Source: Bacteroidota bacterium
GTDB lineage: Bacteria > Bacteroidota > Bacteroidia > Flavobacteriales > Flavobacteriaceae
Assembly: GCA_004356305.1 (NCBI GenBank)
Contig: SMXJ01000008.1
Coordinates: forward strand, 1 to 10,455
DNA: 10,455 bases
Reading direction: 5' to 3'
Under the pieces are notes generated by a model that was given only the letters and a program-made list of their open reading frames with translations, did not search any database and was not told where the DNA came from. Numbering within the stretch: the stretch's first letter is position 1; each line of letters opens with the position of its first letter. The position numbers and the translations under genes are program-made. Positions 1 through 6,944 of the stretch are shown one piece after another.

Positions 1-324
1 AGAGGAATCTAGTTGTGCATACTGTGGTTTATCTTTACTAATATATAAAAATAAGAGCGCAAATTTCTTACCATTATTGTGGCTTAACAAATGTTTATGA
101 AGTCTGTATGCTTCTCGCATCTGCCTCTTGATACGATTTCTGGAAACCGCGAGCTTGAAATTTCTCTTAGGAACAGCGAAAGCAGCTCGGTGATTTTCCT
201 CCTCCACCAATGGTAGATAGAATAGCTTTAGAGGGAAATTAGAAATCGTTTTACCTTCCACGAACAACCGCTCAATTAGCTTACGGCTCTTTAGTTTTTC
301 ATTTTTTGAAAAAGTAAAACTCAT
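1..324 (-). CDS. rnpA: Ribonuclease P protein component, 5' part (runs off the left edge)
   Basis: This is the protein subunit of RNase P. It binds the catalytic RNA in the cytoplasm and helps it remove 5' leaders from precursor tRNAs. The frame opens at an ATG (complement of 322-324) and stays open for 108 codons to the window edge, so the C-terminus is missing. The N-terminal part has the flavobacterial pattern KLKSRKLIERLF at about residues 10-21. The family signature lies at about residues 54-74: AVPKRNFKLAVSRNRIKRQ, followed by MREAY. This is the basic RNR helix that contacts the RNA. The family is usually about 110-135 residues, so only a short tail should be missing. A promoter-like site lies immediately upstream, and the terminator at 440-471 separates the gene from the peptidase unit. 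Identity is very likely from the motif alone. Confidence 0.95.
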   Translation of the reverse strand, partial: MSFTFSKNEKLKSRKLIERLFVEGKTISNFPLKLFYLPLVEEENHRAAFAVPKRNFKLAVSRNRIKRQMREAYRLHKHLLSHNNGKKFALLFLYISKDKPQYAQLDSS

Positions 325-328
325 CGAG

Positions 329-360
329 TAAATGTAGGGTATTTGGACGTTTCCGCCAAG
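329..360 (-). promoter_or_regulatory. Candidate rnpA promoter (Bacteroidota type)
   Basis: On the minus strand a -33-like CTTG (357-360) is followed by a 20-base spacer and TACATTTA (329-336), a one-mismatch match to TAnnTTTG. Only four bases separate the -7 box from the rnpA ATG, so the transcript would be leaderless or nearly so. The -33 box falls inside the hairpin at 353-373. This is inferred from motif and spacing only. Confidence 0.4.
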
Positions 361-439
361 CTATGCATGGCGGCCGGGCTATCGCTTCTCGCTTACGCCT
401 TCGGCGGAGAGCTCAAACAAACCGCTCAATCCCTAACGC
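353..439. repeat. GC-rich hairpin element, probable dispersed REP-like repeat
   Basis: This segment is far richer in G and C than its surroundings and codes for nothing I can see. It contains a perfect 6-bp hairpin, CCGCCA (353-358) with TGGCGG (368-373) around a 9-base loop, and a second one, CGCC (396-399) with GGCG (403-406) around TTC. It ends in CCGCTCAATCCCTAACGC. The phrases CGGGCTATCGCTTCTCGC and CAATCCCTAACGC resemble intergenic elements that I recall as recurring in flavobacterial genomes. That recollection cannot be tested from a single copy. It could instead be a local regulatory structure of rnpA. Confidence 0.45.
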
Positions 440-471
440 AAAAAAGCCCCCTCGATTTTTAAGGGAGGCTT
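440..471 (-). terminator. Intrinsic terminator after the MBL-S8-M1 unit
   Basis: On the minus strand, 27 bases after the M1 peptidase stop codon, AAGCC-T-CCCT (471-462) pairs with AGGGGGCTT (452-444). One T is bulged and the loop has nine bases. A run of six T (445-440) ends the structure, its first two T pairing in the stem. There is no T tract on the plus strand, so it acts on the minus strand only. It should insulate rnpA from the upstream operon. Confidence 0.85.
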
Positions 472-498
472 GATGCGATCTAAATTCAGAATAATAAA

Positions 499-2292
499 TT
501 ATTCTATGATGTAGGAGTTGTTCTCAAGCTCGATATCTGCCATCAATTGAGACGGGTCAATCATCAATTTTTTCACTTTTTTACCGCCCGGAATTTCAAA
601 GGAATAAGTAGGATACGCCCAGGCCCAATCATTTAAAACAGTACGTTTTATGTTTAGACCCGAAATTTCCTTTTCTCCTCTCATCATTTGAAGCGGAATG
701 TAGAACAGCTCCTCACTACTGTCTTCATAGACCGCCAACAGGTCTATAGGCATCGGCATTAATCCGATGCGTTCAAGAGACACGGTTGTTACATCATTGG
801 TTTCGACAACATTTGTGATCCCATAATCAATGGTATTAGTTGTTTGCGTCCAATCCATTAAATACCAATCAAGTTCTAAATCCGAAACTTTTTCAGCTAT
901 TCTAATAAAATCATTTGGCGTAGGGTGTTTAAAAGCCCATTCCTTAAAATATTGCCTGATCGTTTTCTTTAGATCATCCTCCCCAATCACATAGCCCAAT
1001 TGCGCCAAAAAAACACACCCTTTGTGATATGCTGTTAATCCGGAAATACGATTCGTAGCAAATCGATCGGCATGAGTTCCCTGAGAAGCTTCTTGTCCAC
1101 TTGTTGCTAAAAAACGGTATCCACGATATTGTCCGCTAAAAGGGTTGGCTCTCTTTTTCTTCGTCACCTCATCCATCGCCAATTCACTGATGTATTCGGC
1201 AAATCCTTCATCCATCCAGGCGTGTTTACCCTCATTGGTGGCCAAGAGGAATTGAAACCATGTGTGCGCTAACTCATGAGCGGTGACGCCAACTAAGCTT
1301 TCAAGTTTACGCCCGCCGGTGATCAAGGTACACATAGCATATTCCATCCCACCATCACCTCCTTGAATTACGGAATATTGTTTATATGGATACGCTCCAA
1401 TATTATCATTATAGAATCGCATCAGGTCCGCTGTAATAGGCTGTAGCTTTTTCCAATTGTCGATGATGTCGGGATCGTTTTTATAATAAAAGTTCAGTAT
1501 TACGCCATCAGGACCGGGGTAGGTGTCATGGATATATTCTGTATCCGCCGCCCAGGTAAAATCATGCACCCTGGGAGCAACGAAATGCCAGGTCCTTTTG
1601 CCGCGCATCTTTTTTGGTTTGCCTTGCAAATTACCCGACCCTCCGATCGTATAATTCTTATCAATGGAGATCTTAACATCAAAATCGCCCCAAACTCCGT
1701 GAAATTCACGATAAATGTATGGATCCGCATGCCAGCCCTGAAAGTCGTATTCAGCTAATTTCGGATACCATTGTGACATAGAAAGCGCGACACCCTCGGC
1801 ATTGTTACGGCCACTTCTACGAACTTGTATGGGCACTTGCGCGTCCCATACCATATAAAAAACCGAGCTTTCTCCAGAAGGAATAGGCTTGGCCAATTCA
1901 ACTTCGAGCACAGTTCCAACTACCTCATAATTCAATACCGCCCCATCCTGCGTCAAAGAAATGAGTTTAATATAACCCATTTCCGGTGGGGTTAATTTTG
2001 AAATTCGATCTCCCACTCGCGGATCCGGGTCGGCAACTGTACGGGACCTGACGTCCATTTCACTCCCCGGTTGAAAGGCGTTGAAATACAAATGATAGAA
2101 CACACGATTCAAAACATCCGGTGAATTATTAGTGTAGGTAAGCACCTGCTCGCCCTTGTATTGCCAATTTGCAACGTCCATATCGATTTCCATTTTGTAA
2201 TCGACTTTTTGCTGCCAATATGTTGTGTTGTTTTGGGCGGCTACACTTCCGAAGAAGAAGACCACAAGAATACTTTTTATAAATAGCCCCAT
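499..2292 (-). CDS. Secreted M1-family zinc metallopeptidase (aminopeptidase-like)
   Basis: This 597-residue protein is a gluzincin of peptidase family M1, whose members remove N-terminal residues from peptides. A signal peptide is visible at residues 1-20 (FIKSILVVFFFGSVAAQ). It has no lipobox Cys, so the mature enzyme is probably periplasmic or secreted. I see no C-terminal sorting domain. The zinc site is HELAH at 339-343 with the third ligand Glu362 in DEGFAEY, giving the M1 spacing HExxH-x18-E. The substrate-recognition loop reads GGMEYAMC (314-321) in place of the classic GAMEN. Tyr422 in AYHKG is a candidate for the transition-state tyrosine. The N-terminal 250 residues form the expected beta-rich domain. 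The start codon lies one base after the stop of the S8 peptidase gene, which implies translational coupling. Family is sure; the substrate is unknown. Confidence 0.92.
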   Translation of the reverse strand: MGLFIKSILVVFFFGSVAAQNNTTYWQQKVDYKMEIDMDVANWQYKGEQVLTYTNNSPDVLNRVFYHLYFNAFQPGSEMDVRSRTVADPDPRVGDRISKLTPPEMGYIKLISLTQDGAVLNYEVVGTVLEVELAKPIPSGESSVFYMVWDAQVPIQVRRSGRNNAEGVALSMSQWYPKLAEYDFQGWHADPYIYREFHGVWGDFDVKISIDKNYTIGGSGNLQGKPKKMRGKRTWHFVAPRVHDFTWAADTEYIHDTYPGPDGVILNFYYKNDPDIIDNWKKLQPITADLMRFYNDNIGAYPYKQYSVIQGGDGGMEYAMCTLITGGRKLESLVGVTAHELAHTWFQFLLATNEGKHAWMDEGFAEYISELAMDEVTKKKRANPFSGQYRGYRFLATSGQEASQGTHADRFATNRISGLTAYHKGCVFLAQLGYVIGEDDLKKTIRQYFKEWAFKHPTPNDFIRIAEKVSDLELDWYLMDWTQTTNTIDYGITNVVETNDVTTVSLERIGLMPMPIDLLAVYEDSSEELFYIPLQMMRGEKEISGLNIKRTVLNDWAWAYPTYSFEIPGGKKVKKLMIDPSQLMADIELENNSYIIE

Positions 2293-2293
2293 C

Positions 2294-3967
2294 TTATCTC
2301 GACATTTTGTCCGCCATGATCAAGGCGTTGAACATATTGACCATTTTTCCGGATCTTGAAATATTTTCGAAGTTGTCGGTATTCGATTCGTCACCGGCTA
2401 AGATAACCGAGGTTTTGGAAGTCAAGCCACTGGACATTAAAATTTGCTTCACCTGTTTCGCCGAAAGACGTGGATATTGTGAACGAATTACCGCCGCAAC
2501 ACCTGCGACAGCAGGAGCCGCCATAGAAGTCCCCTGCAGGTATTCGTAGGTGTTTAAGGGGGTGGTTGACCAAATTTTAACACCAGGAGCAAAGACATCT
2601 ACGTTCGATTTTCCAAAGTTTGAAAAACTGGCTACCATCTCACTTCCATAGTCATAATTAAGAGCTCCAATAGTGATAAAAGTATTACTTATCTCTGCGT
2701 TAGTCCCTTTTTGGTCGTTTGGATATACTTGAATTCCGTCTAGATCAAAGCCTTCGTTACCTGCGGCATTTACGATCAATACATCATGGTCTGATGCATA
2801 TTTAATGGCATCCCAAACCCATTGCGGATGCGGAGAGTAGTATTTCCCAAAACTAGTGTTGATCACCTTGGCCCCGTTGTCCACGGCATAACGAATTGCC
2901 AGAGCGATATCTTTGTCATACTCGTCACCATCCGGTACAGCTCGAATTACCATGATCTTAACATTATTGGCAACACCATTCATCCCCACGCCATTATTTC
3001 TTTTGGCGCCGATAATTCCGGCCACATGAGTACCGTGTTTCACATCTTCTTTTTTAAGACTCGGACCATCAACGTCACCATTTCCGTAGTATTTTGTGTT
3101 GAAGTCATCAGGATCATCTCCTAATTTCTCTCTGAAATTTTCATTCATATTAAAATGAGATCCCAATCTGCCCTTATAATAATCGATGCCCCCATTTAAT
3201 TGTTCGATCACTTCCGGAACCGTATCGGCATAACCCAACATTTGTGACAATCTGGAGATCTGTTGTTTTTCGGTAGTATTTGGATATTCAATACTTCCCA
3301 GGTCTTTTTGCGAGTAATCCTCTTTGCCTAATTTTTTGGAAATTGCCTCATGTGCCGGCGCTAGTTGACTCAAAATTTGCTGGTATCTTTCTACTGTACT
3401 TTCGGCCTCCGCCACTTCTTTATCATATTCGGCTGTAGCTTTTTGATACAGTTCATAATCGGCTCGATCTGTCGCACTGATGGAAGACTCATTTTTCCCT
3501 TTAAACCTGGGCCCTAGATTTTTCATATATCGAACATACTCCAAATTTTCTTCCACGATATCCCCTAAAAAGTTCCATCCATGAACATCGTCAACATAAC
3601 CGTTCTTATCGTCGTCTTTTCCATTTCCGGGAGTTTCACCTTTATTAGTCCAGATAACATCTTTCAGATCTTCGTGCTCTATGTCCACCCCGCTGTCGAT
3701 AACGGCAACAATAACTGTTTTACCTTTCCGCCCTTTTAAGAGTTCATTATAGGCCTTATCAACACTCATCCCCGGTATAGTGTCTGACAATAGATCTGTG
3801 GCCCCCCAGGTTTTTAATTGAGCATCACTCAAAGGGGCGGCCTTAAGAGGAAGGGAATCAATATTTTCTATGGGAGTCGAAACAATGGAAGCGACTCCGC
3901 CACCACAACCGGTTAAGACAGCCATAGCTGAAAGAGCTAAAAGAGAAGATTTCAAAATTTTCATCAT
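2294..3967 (-). CDS. S8-family subtilisin-like serine peptidase, lipoprotein
   Basis: Numbering from the ATG at 3967 gives 557 residues. The catalytic triad is visible: Asp91 in AVIDSGVD, His311 in HGTHVAG and Ser481 in GTSMAAP. The oxyanion Asn404 lies in NAAGNEG. Residues 1-20 are a lipoprotein signal (KSSLLALSAMAVLTG) with lipobox LTGC and Cys21 as the lipidation site, so the enzyme should be anchored in the envelope. Between the Asp and His blocks lies a long charged insertion (about 139-300) rich in Glu, Lys and Tyr; plain subtilisins have a far shorter stretch there. The frame is open upstream to an ATG at 4009, but that start would overlap the MBL gene and put a hydrophobic extension before the signal. 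ATG 3967 (or 3964) is preferred. It begins 7 bases after the MBL stop, and the gene ends one base before the M1 start. Confidence 0.92.
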   Translation of the reverse strand: MMKILKSSLLALSAMAVLTGCGGGVASIVSTPIENIDSLPLKAAPLSDAQLKTWGATDLLSDTIPGMSVDKAYNELLKGRKGKTVIVAVIDSGVDIEHEDLKDVIWTNKGETPGNGKDDDKNGYVDDVHGWNFLGDIVEENLEYVRYMKNLGPRFKGKNESSISATDRADYELYQKATAEYDKEVAEAESTVERYQQILSQLAPAHEAISKKLGKEDYSQKDLGSIEYPNTTEKQQISRLSQMLGYADTVPEVIEQLNGGIDYYKGRLGSHFNMNENFREKLGDDPDDFNTKYYGNGDVDGPSLKKEDVKHGTHVAGIIGAKRNNGVGMNGVANNVKIMVIRAVPDGDEYDKDIALAIRYAVDNGAKVINTSFGKYYSPHPQWVWDAIKYASDHDVLIVNAAGNEGFDLDGIQVYPNDQKGTNAEISNTFITIGALNYDYGSEMVASFSNFGKSNVDVFAPGVKIWSTTPLNTYEYLQGTSMAAPAVAGVAAVIRSQYPRLSAKQVKQILMSSGLTSKTSVILAGDESNTDNFENISRSGKMVNMFNALIMADKMSR

Positions 3968-3974
3968 TATAATT

Positions 3975-4835
3975 TTAATTAAAAAGTTCATTAAAGGTAA
4001 AGCTTTCATCCAGGCGAATCCCTTTTTCAGTGCGCTTTACGGTAATAATTTGGTTGTGAGCATCGTGCTCCAAAAATAAGTAATATTTATGGTCTGCTGC
4101 GGCGAGAAGAAATTTCTCTTTTTCGGACAGGGTCAATAAAGGCCTTGTGTCATATCCCATCACAAAAGGAACGGGTATATGCCCTACGGTGGGGACTAAA
4201 TCGGCCATAAAAACCAAGGTCTTGTCCTGGAATTTAATATGGGGAATCATCTGTTTTTCGGTATGGCCATCTACAAATAGAATGCCAAGATTTAATTCAT
4301 TGAATTCAGAAAAGTCCGAATCCGGATCCTCGACGAATTTTAATTGCCCGCTTTCTTCCAAAGGAATTATGTTCTCTGTCAAGAACGACGCCTTTTCTCT
4401 TCGGTTAGGATTGGTTGCCCAATTCCAATGTCTTTCGTTACTCCAAAAGCTGGCGTTTTTAAAAGCCGGTTCGTAGCCCGTGCGGTCTTTGTTCCATTGC
4501 ACACTTCCACCACAGTGGTCAAAGTGAAGATGGGTCATAAAAACATCGGTGATGTCATCGCGATGAAACCCGTATTTTTTTAAAGAATCGTCAAGAGTGT
4601 AATCTCCCCACCGAAAGTAATACCCAAAAAATTTATCGCTTTGTTTGCTACCCATACCGGTATCGATCAAAGTGAGCCTATCGCCATCTTCAATAAGCAA
4701 ACAACGAGCAGCAATATCGATCATATTATTGCTGTCAGTAGGATTGGTTTGTGACCAAAGGGATTTGGGCACTACGCCAAACATAGCGCCTCCGTCTAAT
4801 TTAAAGTTTCCCGCTTCAATAGGATATAACTTCAT
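3975..4835 (-). CDS. MBL-fold metallo-hydrolase
   Basis: This 286-residue metallo-beta-lactamase-fold protein has no signal peptide, so it is likely cytoplasmic. The dinuclear metal site is complete by eye: HLHFDH at 102-107 (His102, His104, Asp106, His107), His191 in VDGHTEKQ, Asp212 in FMADLVP and His257 in FLEHDAH. DTGMG (58-62) is the usual strand before the active site. The overall plan resembles the branch that includes lactonases of the AiiA type, but many hydrolases share it. I do not assign a substrate. It is the first gene of a minus-strand unit with the S8 and M1 peptidases, only 7 bases before the S8 start. The ATG at 4835 is supported by a promoter-like site ending 7 bases upstream. 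Family is sure, reaction unknown. Confidence 0.9.
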   Translation of the reverse strand: MKLYPIEAGNFKLDGGAMFGVVPKSLWSQTNPTDSNNMIDIAARCLLIEDGDRLTLIDTGMGSKQSDKFFGYYFRWGDYTLDDSLKKYGFHRDDITDVFMTHLHFDHCGGSVQWNKDRTGYEPAFKNASFWSNERHWNWATNPNRREKASFLTENIIPLEESGQLKFVEDPDSDFSEFNELNLGILFVDGHTEKQMIPHIKFQDKTLVFMADLVPTVGHIPVPFVMGYDTRPLLTLSEKEKFLLAAADHKYYLFLEHDAHNQIITVKRTEKGIRLDESFTFNELFN

Positions 4836-4842
4836 AAGCGTG

Positions 4843-4874
4843 CAAAGTAATGAAATGAAGAGAAACCCACCAAA
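4843..4874 (-). promoter_or_regulatory. Candidate promoter of the MBL-S8-M1 unit
   Basis: On the minus strand TTTG (4871-4874), a 20-base spacer and TTACTTTG (4843-4850) match the Bacteroidota TTTG / TAnnTTTG promoter with one mismatch in the -7 box. The sequence continues TTTGCAC, as at the lepA promoter. Seven bases separate the box from the MBL ATG, so the leader would be very short or absent. The promoter lies in the 54-base gap after the antiporter gene. Confidence 0.55.
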
Positions 4875-4889
4875 AACCTTAAGAATTAA

Positions 4890-6809
4890 TTAAGACTCCA
4901 GTTTAAAGCGAACATTTTCTACACTTTCTTTTGTTCCAACCAGAGTTACGATGTCACCGAGACGCAGCCTTGTATATCCATGAGATATAATAATTGACCC
5001 TTTACGCTGAACAGATAGCACAATAACATCTGTTGGGAACCGTAAATCACGCAAGGTCATGCCGTGAATGTCCTTATTCCTAATTTCAACATCTATTGAA
5101 TCTTGAGCCGTGTCTAAACCAAGCAATATGGAAGTTGCATTGGGTGATCGCACAAAATGGTCGAGTAGATTGATCATTGCCATCGAAGGGTCAATTACCC
5201 GGACTCCCAATTCGTTAAATTTTTCTAAGAACGATCTAGTACCATTATAACGAACAATGATGTCTTTTGTCCCTATGTGTTCATAAACGAGTTCAGATAT
5301 CTTGTGGTTTTCTTCATCTGACACTAAGCAAACGATAACATCTGCGTTTTCCAAATGTATATCTTTAAATGAGTTTAATGAAATATCGCTTATCGACACT
5401 ACTTCAAAGTCATTATTATTTATCTGAACTTCGTTCGAAATAGAAACGATCTTCGGAGTCCATCCATGTTGTTTCAATGACCGCGCAAGTGCGATAGACT
5501 GACTTTCTAAACCGAAAATAACAGCATCTCTAACGCCATCATATTCCGGTGTTTTGTGCTTTAAATGACTTTCTCCCACATAATTGATCGCCATTTTAAA
5601 CAAAGGTGGCCCTATTAATTGGTTGATTATTATTATAGCAATTATTATAGTTTGAAATTCGTAACCCCAAGAAGGGAATTCGGCGGCAACGAGTGTGGTT
5701 AAACCCAAAGCAACTCCTGCCTGGGTAACATAGGGCATCCACGAAATAAAAATATATTTTTTATTGTCGTTGGCGGCTACCGCTCCAAAAATACCCCCGA
5801 GGACCAGTGTAAAGATCCGTAGACCAAAAAGTGCAATTGCTATCCAAAATACTTGAACCAGAGTTTGTAAAGACAAAGAAGCACCAGTCAAGGTAAAGAA
5901 AATGATATAGATCGTTGGACTTATATCATTTAAGAGCTCGACAAATTCTATTCTATTTTTGCTGTAATTGGTGATAAAAAAACTTCCAATTATACAAATA
6001 AGTAAAGGCTCTAACACCACCTCGTGATTAAAGATAATTTCTGTATTTACTTTAATAAAGGAGGAAAACAAATAGACACCATAGCCTAATAAGATAATAA
6101 CCACGCCTTTTATATGCCTGTTTATTTTTAAAGTTAATGGTATCTGAAGAATTTTACCCAGCAATAATCCAAGTCCAAACGATAAGACTAATTCGATAAG
6201 TAAAATAAGCAGAAAAGAGAACCCTGATTCTTCACCATTAATTACGGCTTTTGCAACTGAAAGACATATTGCAAAAAGAATAATTACCAAAACATCTATC
6301 AATACGGTAACCCCTAAAGTAGTTTTAGTAAATGGACCATTGGCTCGTAATTCATTGATAAGAGCTATAGCAGACGAAGGAGAACGCGCAACAAAAATAA
6401 CTCCAAATAACGCTGCAATTATAATTTTAACACCAGAAGACAACTCTGCCATAAAAGGAATATATGAGGTCATATAATAAATTACAACCGAGCTCAAGAC
6501 AAAGGTAATCACCAGCTGTCCTATAGTCATCCACTTAATGCTGTTAAGCCGGCTTCTCAACTCCTTAAGGTATAATTCTGAACCGGCAGAAAAAGCAATA
6601 ATCGCCAAGGCAATGTCATTCAAGAAATTGAGTTTCGGAATTGAATCTGACTGAATAAAATTTAAGACCGAAGATCCCGCAATGATCCCGGTGATGATCA
6701 ATCCTGTTATCAGTGGGAACTTGATCTTTTGAAACACTTTGGCTATTTCATGACCGGCAATGGCCACCAATGCAAAACCTAACAAAACAATAATAAATTG
6801 GACGTCCAT
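4890..6809 (-). CDS. CPA2-type monovalent cation:proton antiporter with C-terminal RCK domains
   Basis: This 639-residue inner-membrane protein should exchange Na+ or K+ for protons. Residues 1 to about 408 are a dense series of hydrophobic segments, about 12-13, as in the CPA2/Kef family. FVARSPSSAIALINELRANG (139-158) and the acidic IDVLVII (171-177, Asp172) match the conserved ion-binding region of these carriers. The cytoplasmic part has an RCK_N/TrkA-N-like domain (about 427-545). Its nucleotide loop reads IFGLESQ, not GxGxxG, so dinucleotide binding may be altered or lost. An RCK_C domain follows (about 570-637; LRDLRFPTDVIVLSVQR, then LRLGDIVTLVG). The gene is 54 bases upstream of the MBL gene but that unit has its own candidate promoter. 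A decayed antiporter of another family lies divergently just upstream. Family is firm; ion preference is not readable. Confidence 0.9.
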   Translation of the reverse strand: MDVQFIIVLLGFALVAIAGHEIAKVFQKIKFPLITGLIITGIIAGSSVLNFIQSDSIPKLNFLNDIALAIIAFSAGSELYLKELRSRLNSIKWMTIGQLVITFVLSSVVIYYMTSYIPFMAELSSGVKIIIAALFGVIFVARSPSSAIALINELRANGPFTKTTLGVTVLIDVLVIILFAICLSVAKAVINGEESGFSFLLILLIELVLSFGLGLLLGKILQIPLTLKINRHIKGVVIILLGYGVYLFSSFIKVNTEIIFNHEVVLEPLLICIIGSFFITNYSKNRIEFVELLNDISPTIYIIFFTLTGASLSLQTLVQVFWIAIALFGLRIFTLVLGGIFGAVAANDNKKYIFISWMPYVTQAGVALGLTTLVAAEFPSWGYEFQTIIIAIIIINQLIGPPLFKMAINYVGESHLKHKTPEYDGVRDAVIFGLESQSIALARSLKQHGWTPKIVSISNEVQINNNDFEVVSISDISLNSFKDIHLENADVIVCLVSDEENHKISELVYEHIGTKDIIVRYNGTRSFLEKFNELGVRVIDPSMAMINLLDHFVRSPNATSILLGLDTAQDSIDVEIRNKDIHGMTLRDLRFPTDVIVLSVQRKGSIIISHGYTRLRLGDIVTLVGTKESVENVRFKLES

Positions 6810-6837
6810 TTAGGGTTAGTTGTCTTTTAATTCTCTT

Positions 6838-6869
6838 TAAATATATAAAACCATTTTAGGCAGAACAAC
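6838..6869 (-). promoter_or_regulatory. Candidate promoter of the CPA2 antiporter
   Basis: On the minus strand GTTG (6866-6869), a 20-base spacer and TATATTTA (6838-6845) fit the Bacteroidota promoter pattern, with the last G of TAnnTTTG replaced by A. The -7 box lies 28 bases before the ATG, leaving a leader of about 25 bases. The rest of the 135-base divergent gap (6810-6944) is AT-rich and shows nothing else I can support. Confidence 0.4.
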
Positions 6870-6944
6870 ATTAATTAAAATAATGAGCAAAATTACATTC
6901 AAAATCTCGGCTATTAATGGGTATTTTAACGTAAAATTTAAGAG

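Noticed and set aside
2822..3124. A plus-strand frame of 100 codons opposite the S8 gene.
   Set aside because: It lies opposite conserved catalytic coding sequence, lacks any motif and fits a shadow frame. The same holds for the frames opposite M1, MBL and lepA.
3968..4009. An upstream ATG at 4009 as the start of the S8 peptidase.
   Set aside because: It would overlap the MBL gene and place 14 extra residues before a complete lipoprotein signal that begins at 3967 or 3964.
4862..4892. A possible terminator after the antiporter gene (CTTAA, TTAAG, then TTTTT on the minus strand).
   Set aside because: The stem is five A/T-rich pairs only, and the T run doubles as the -33 region of the next promoter.
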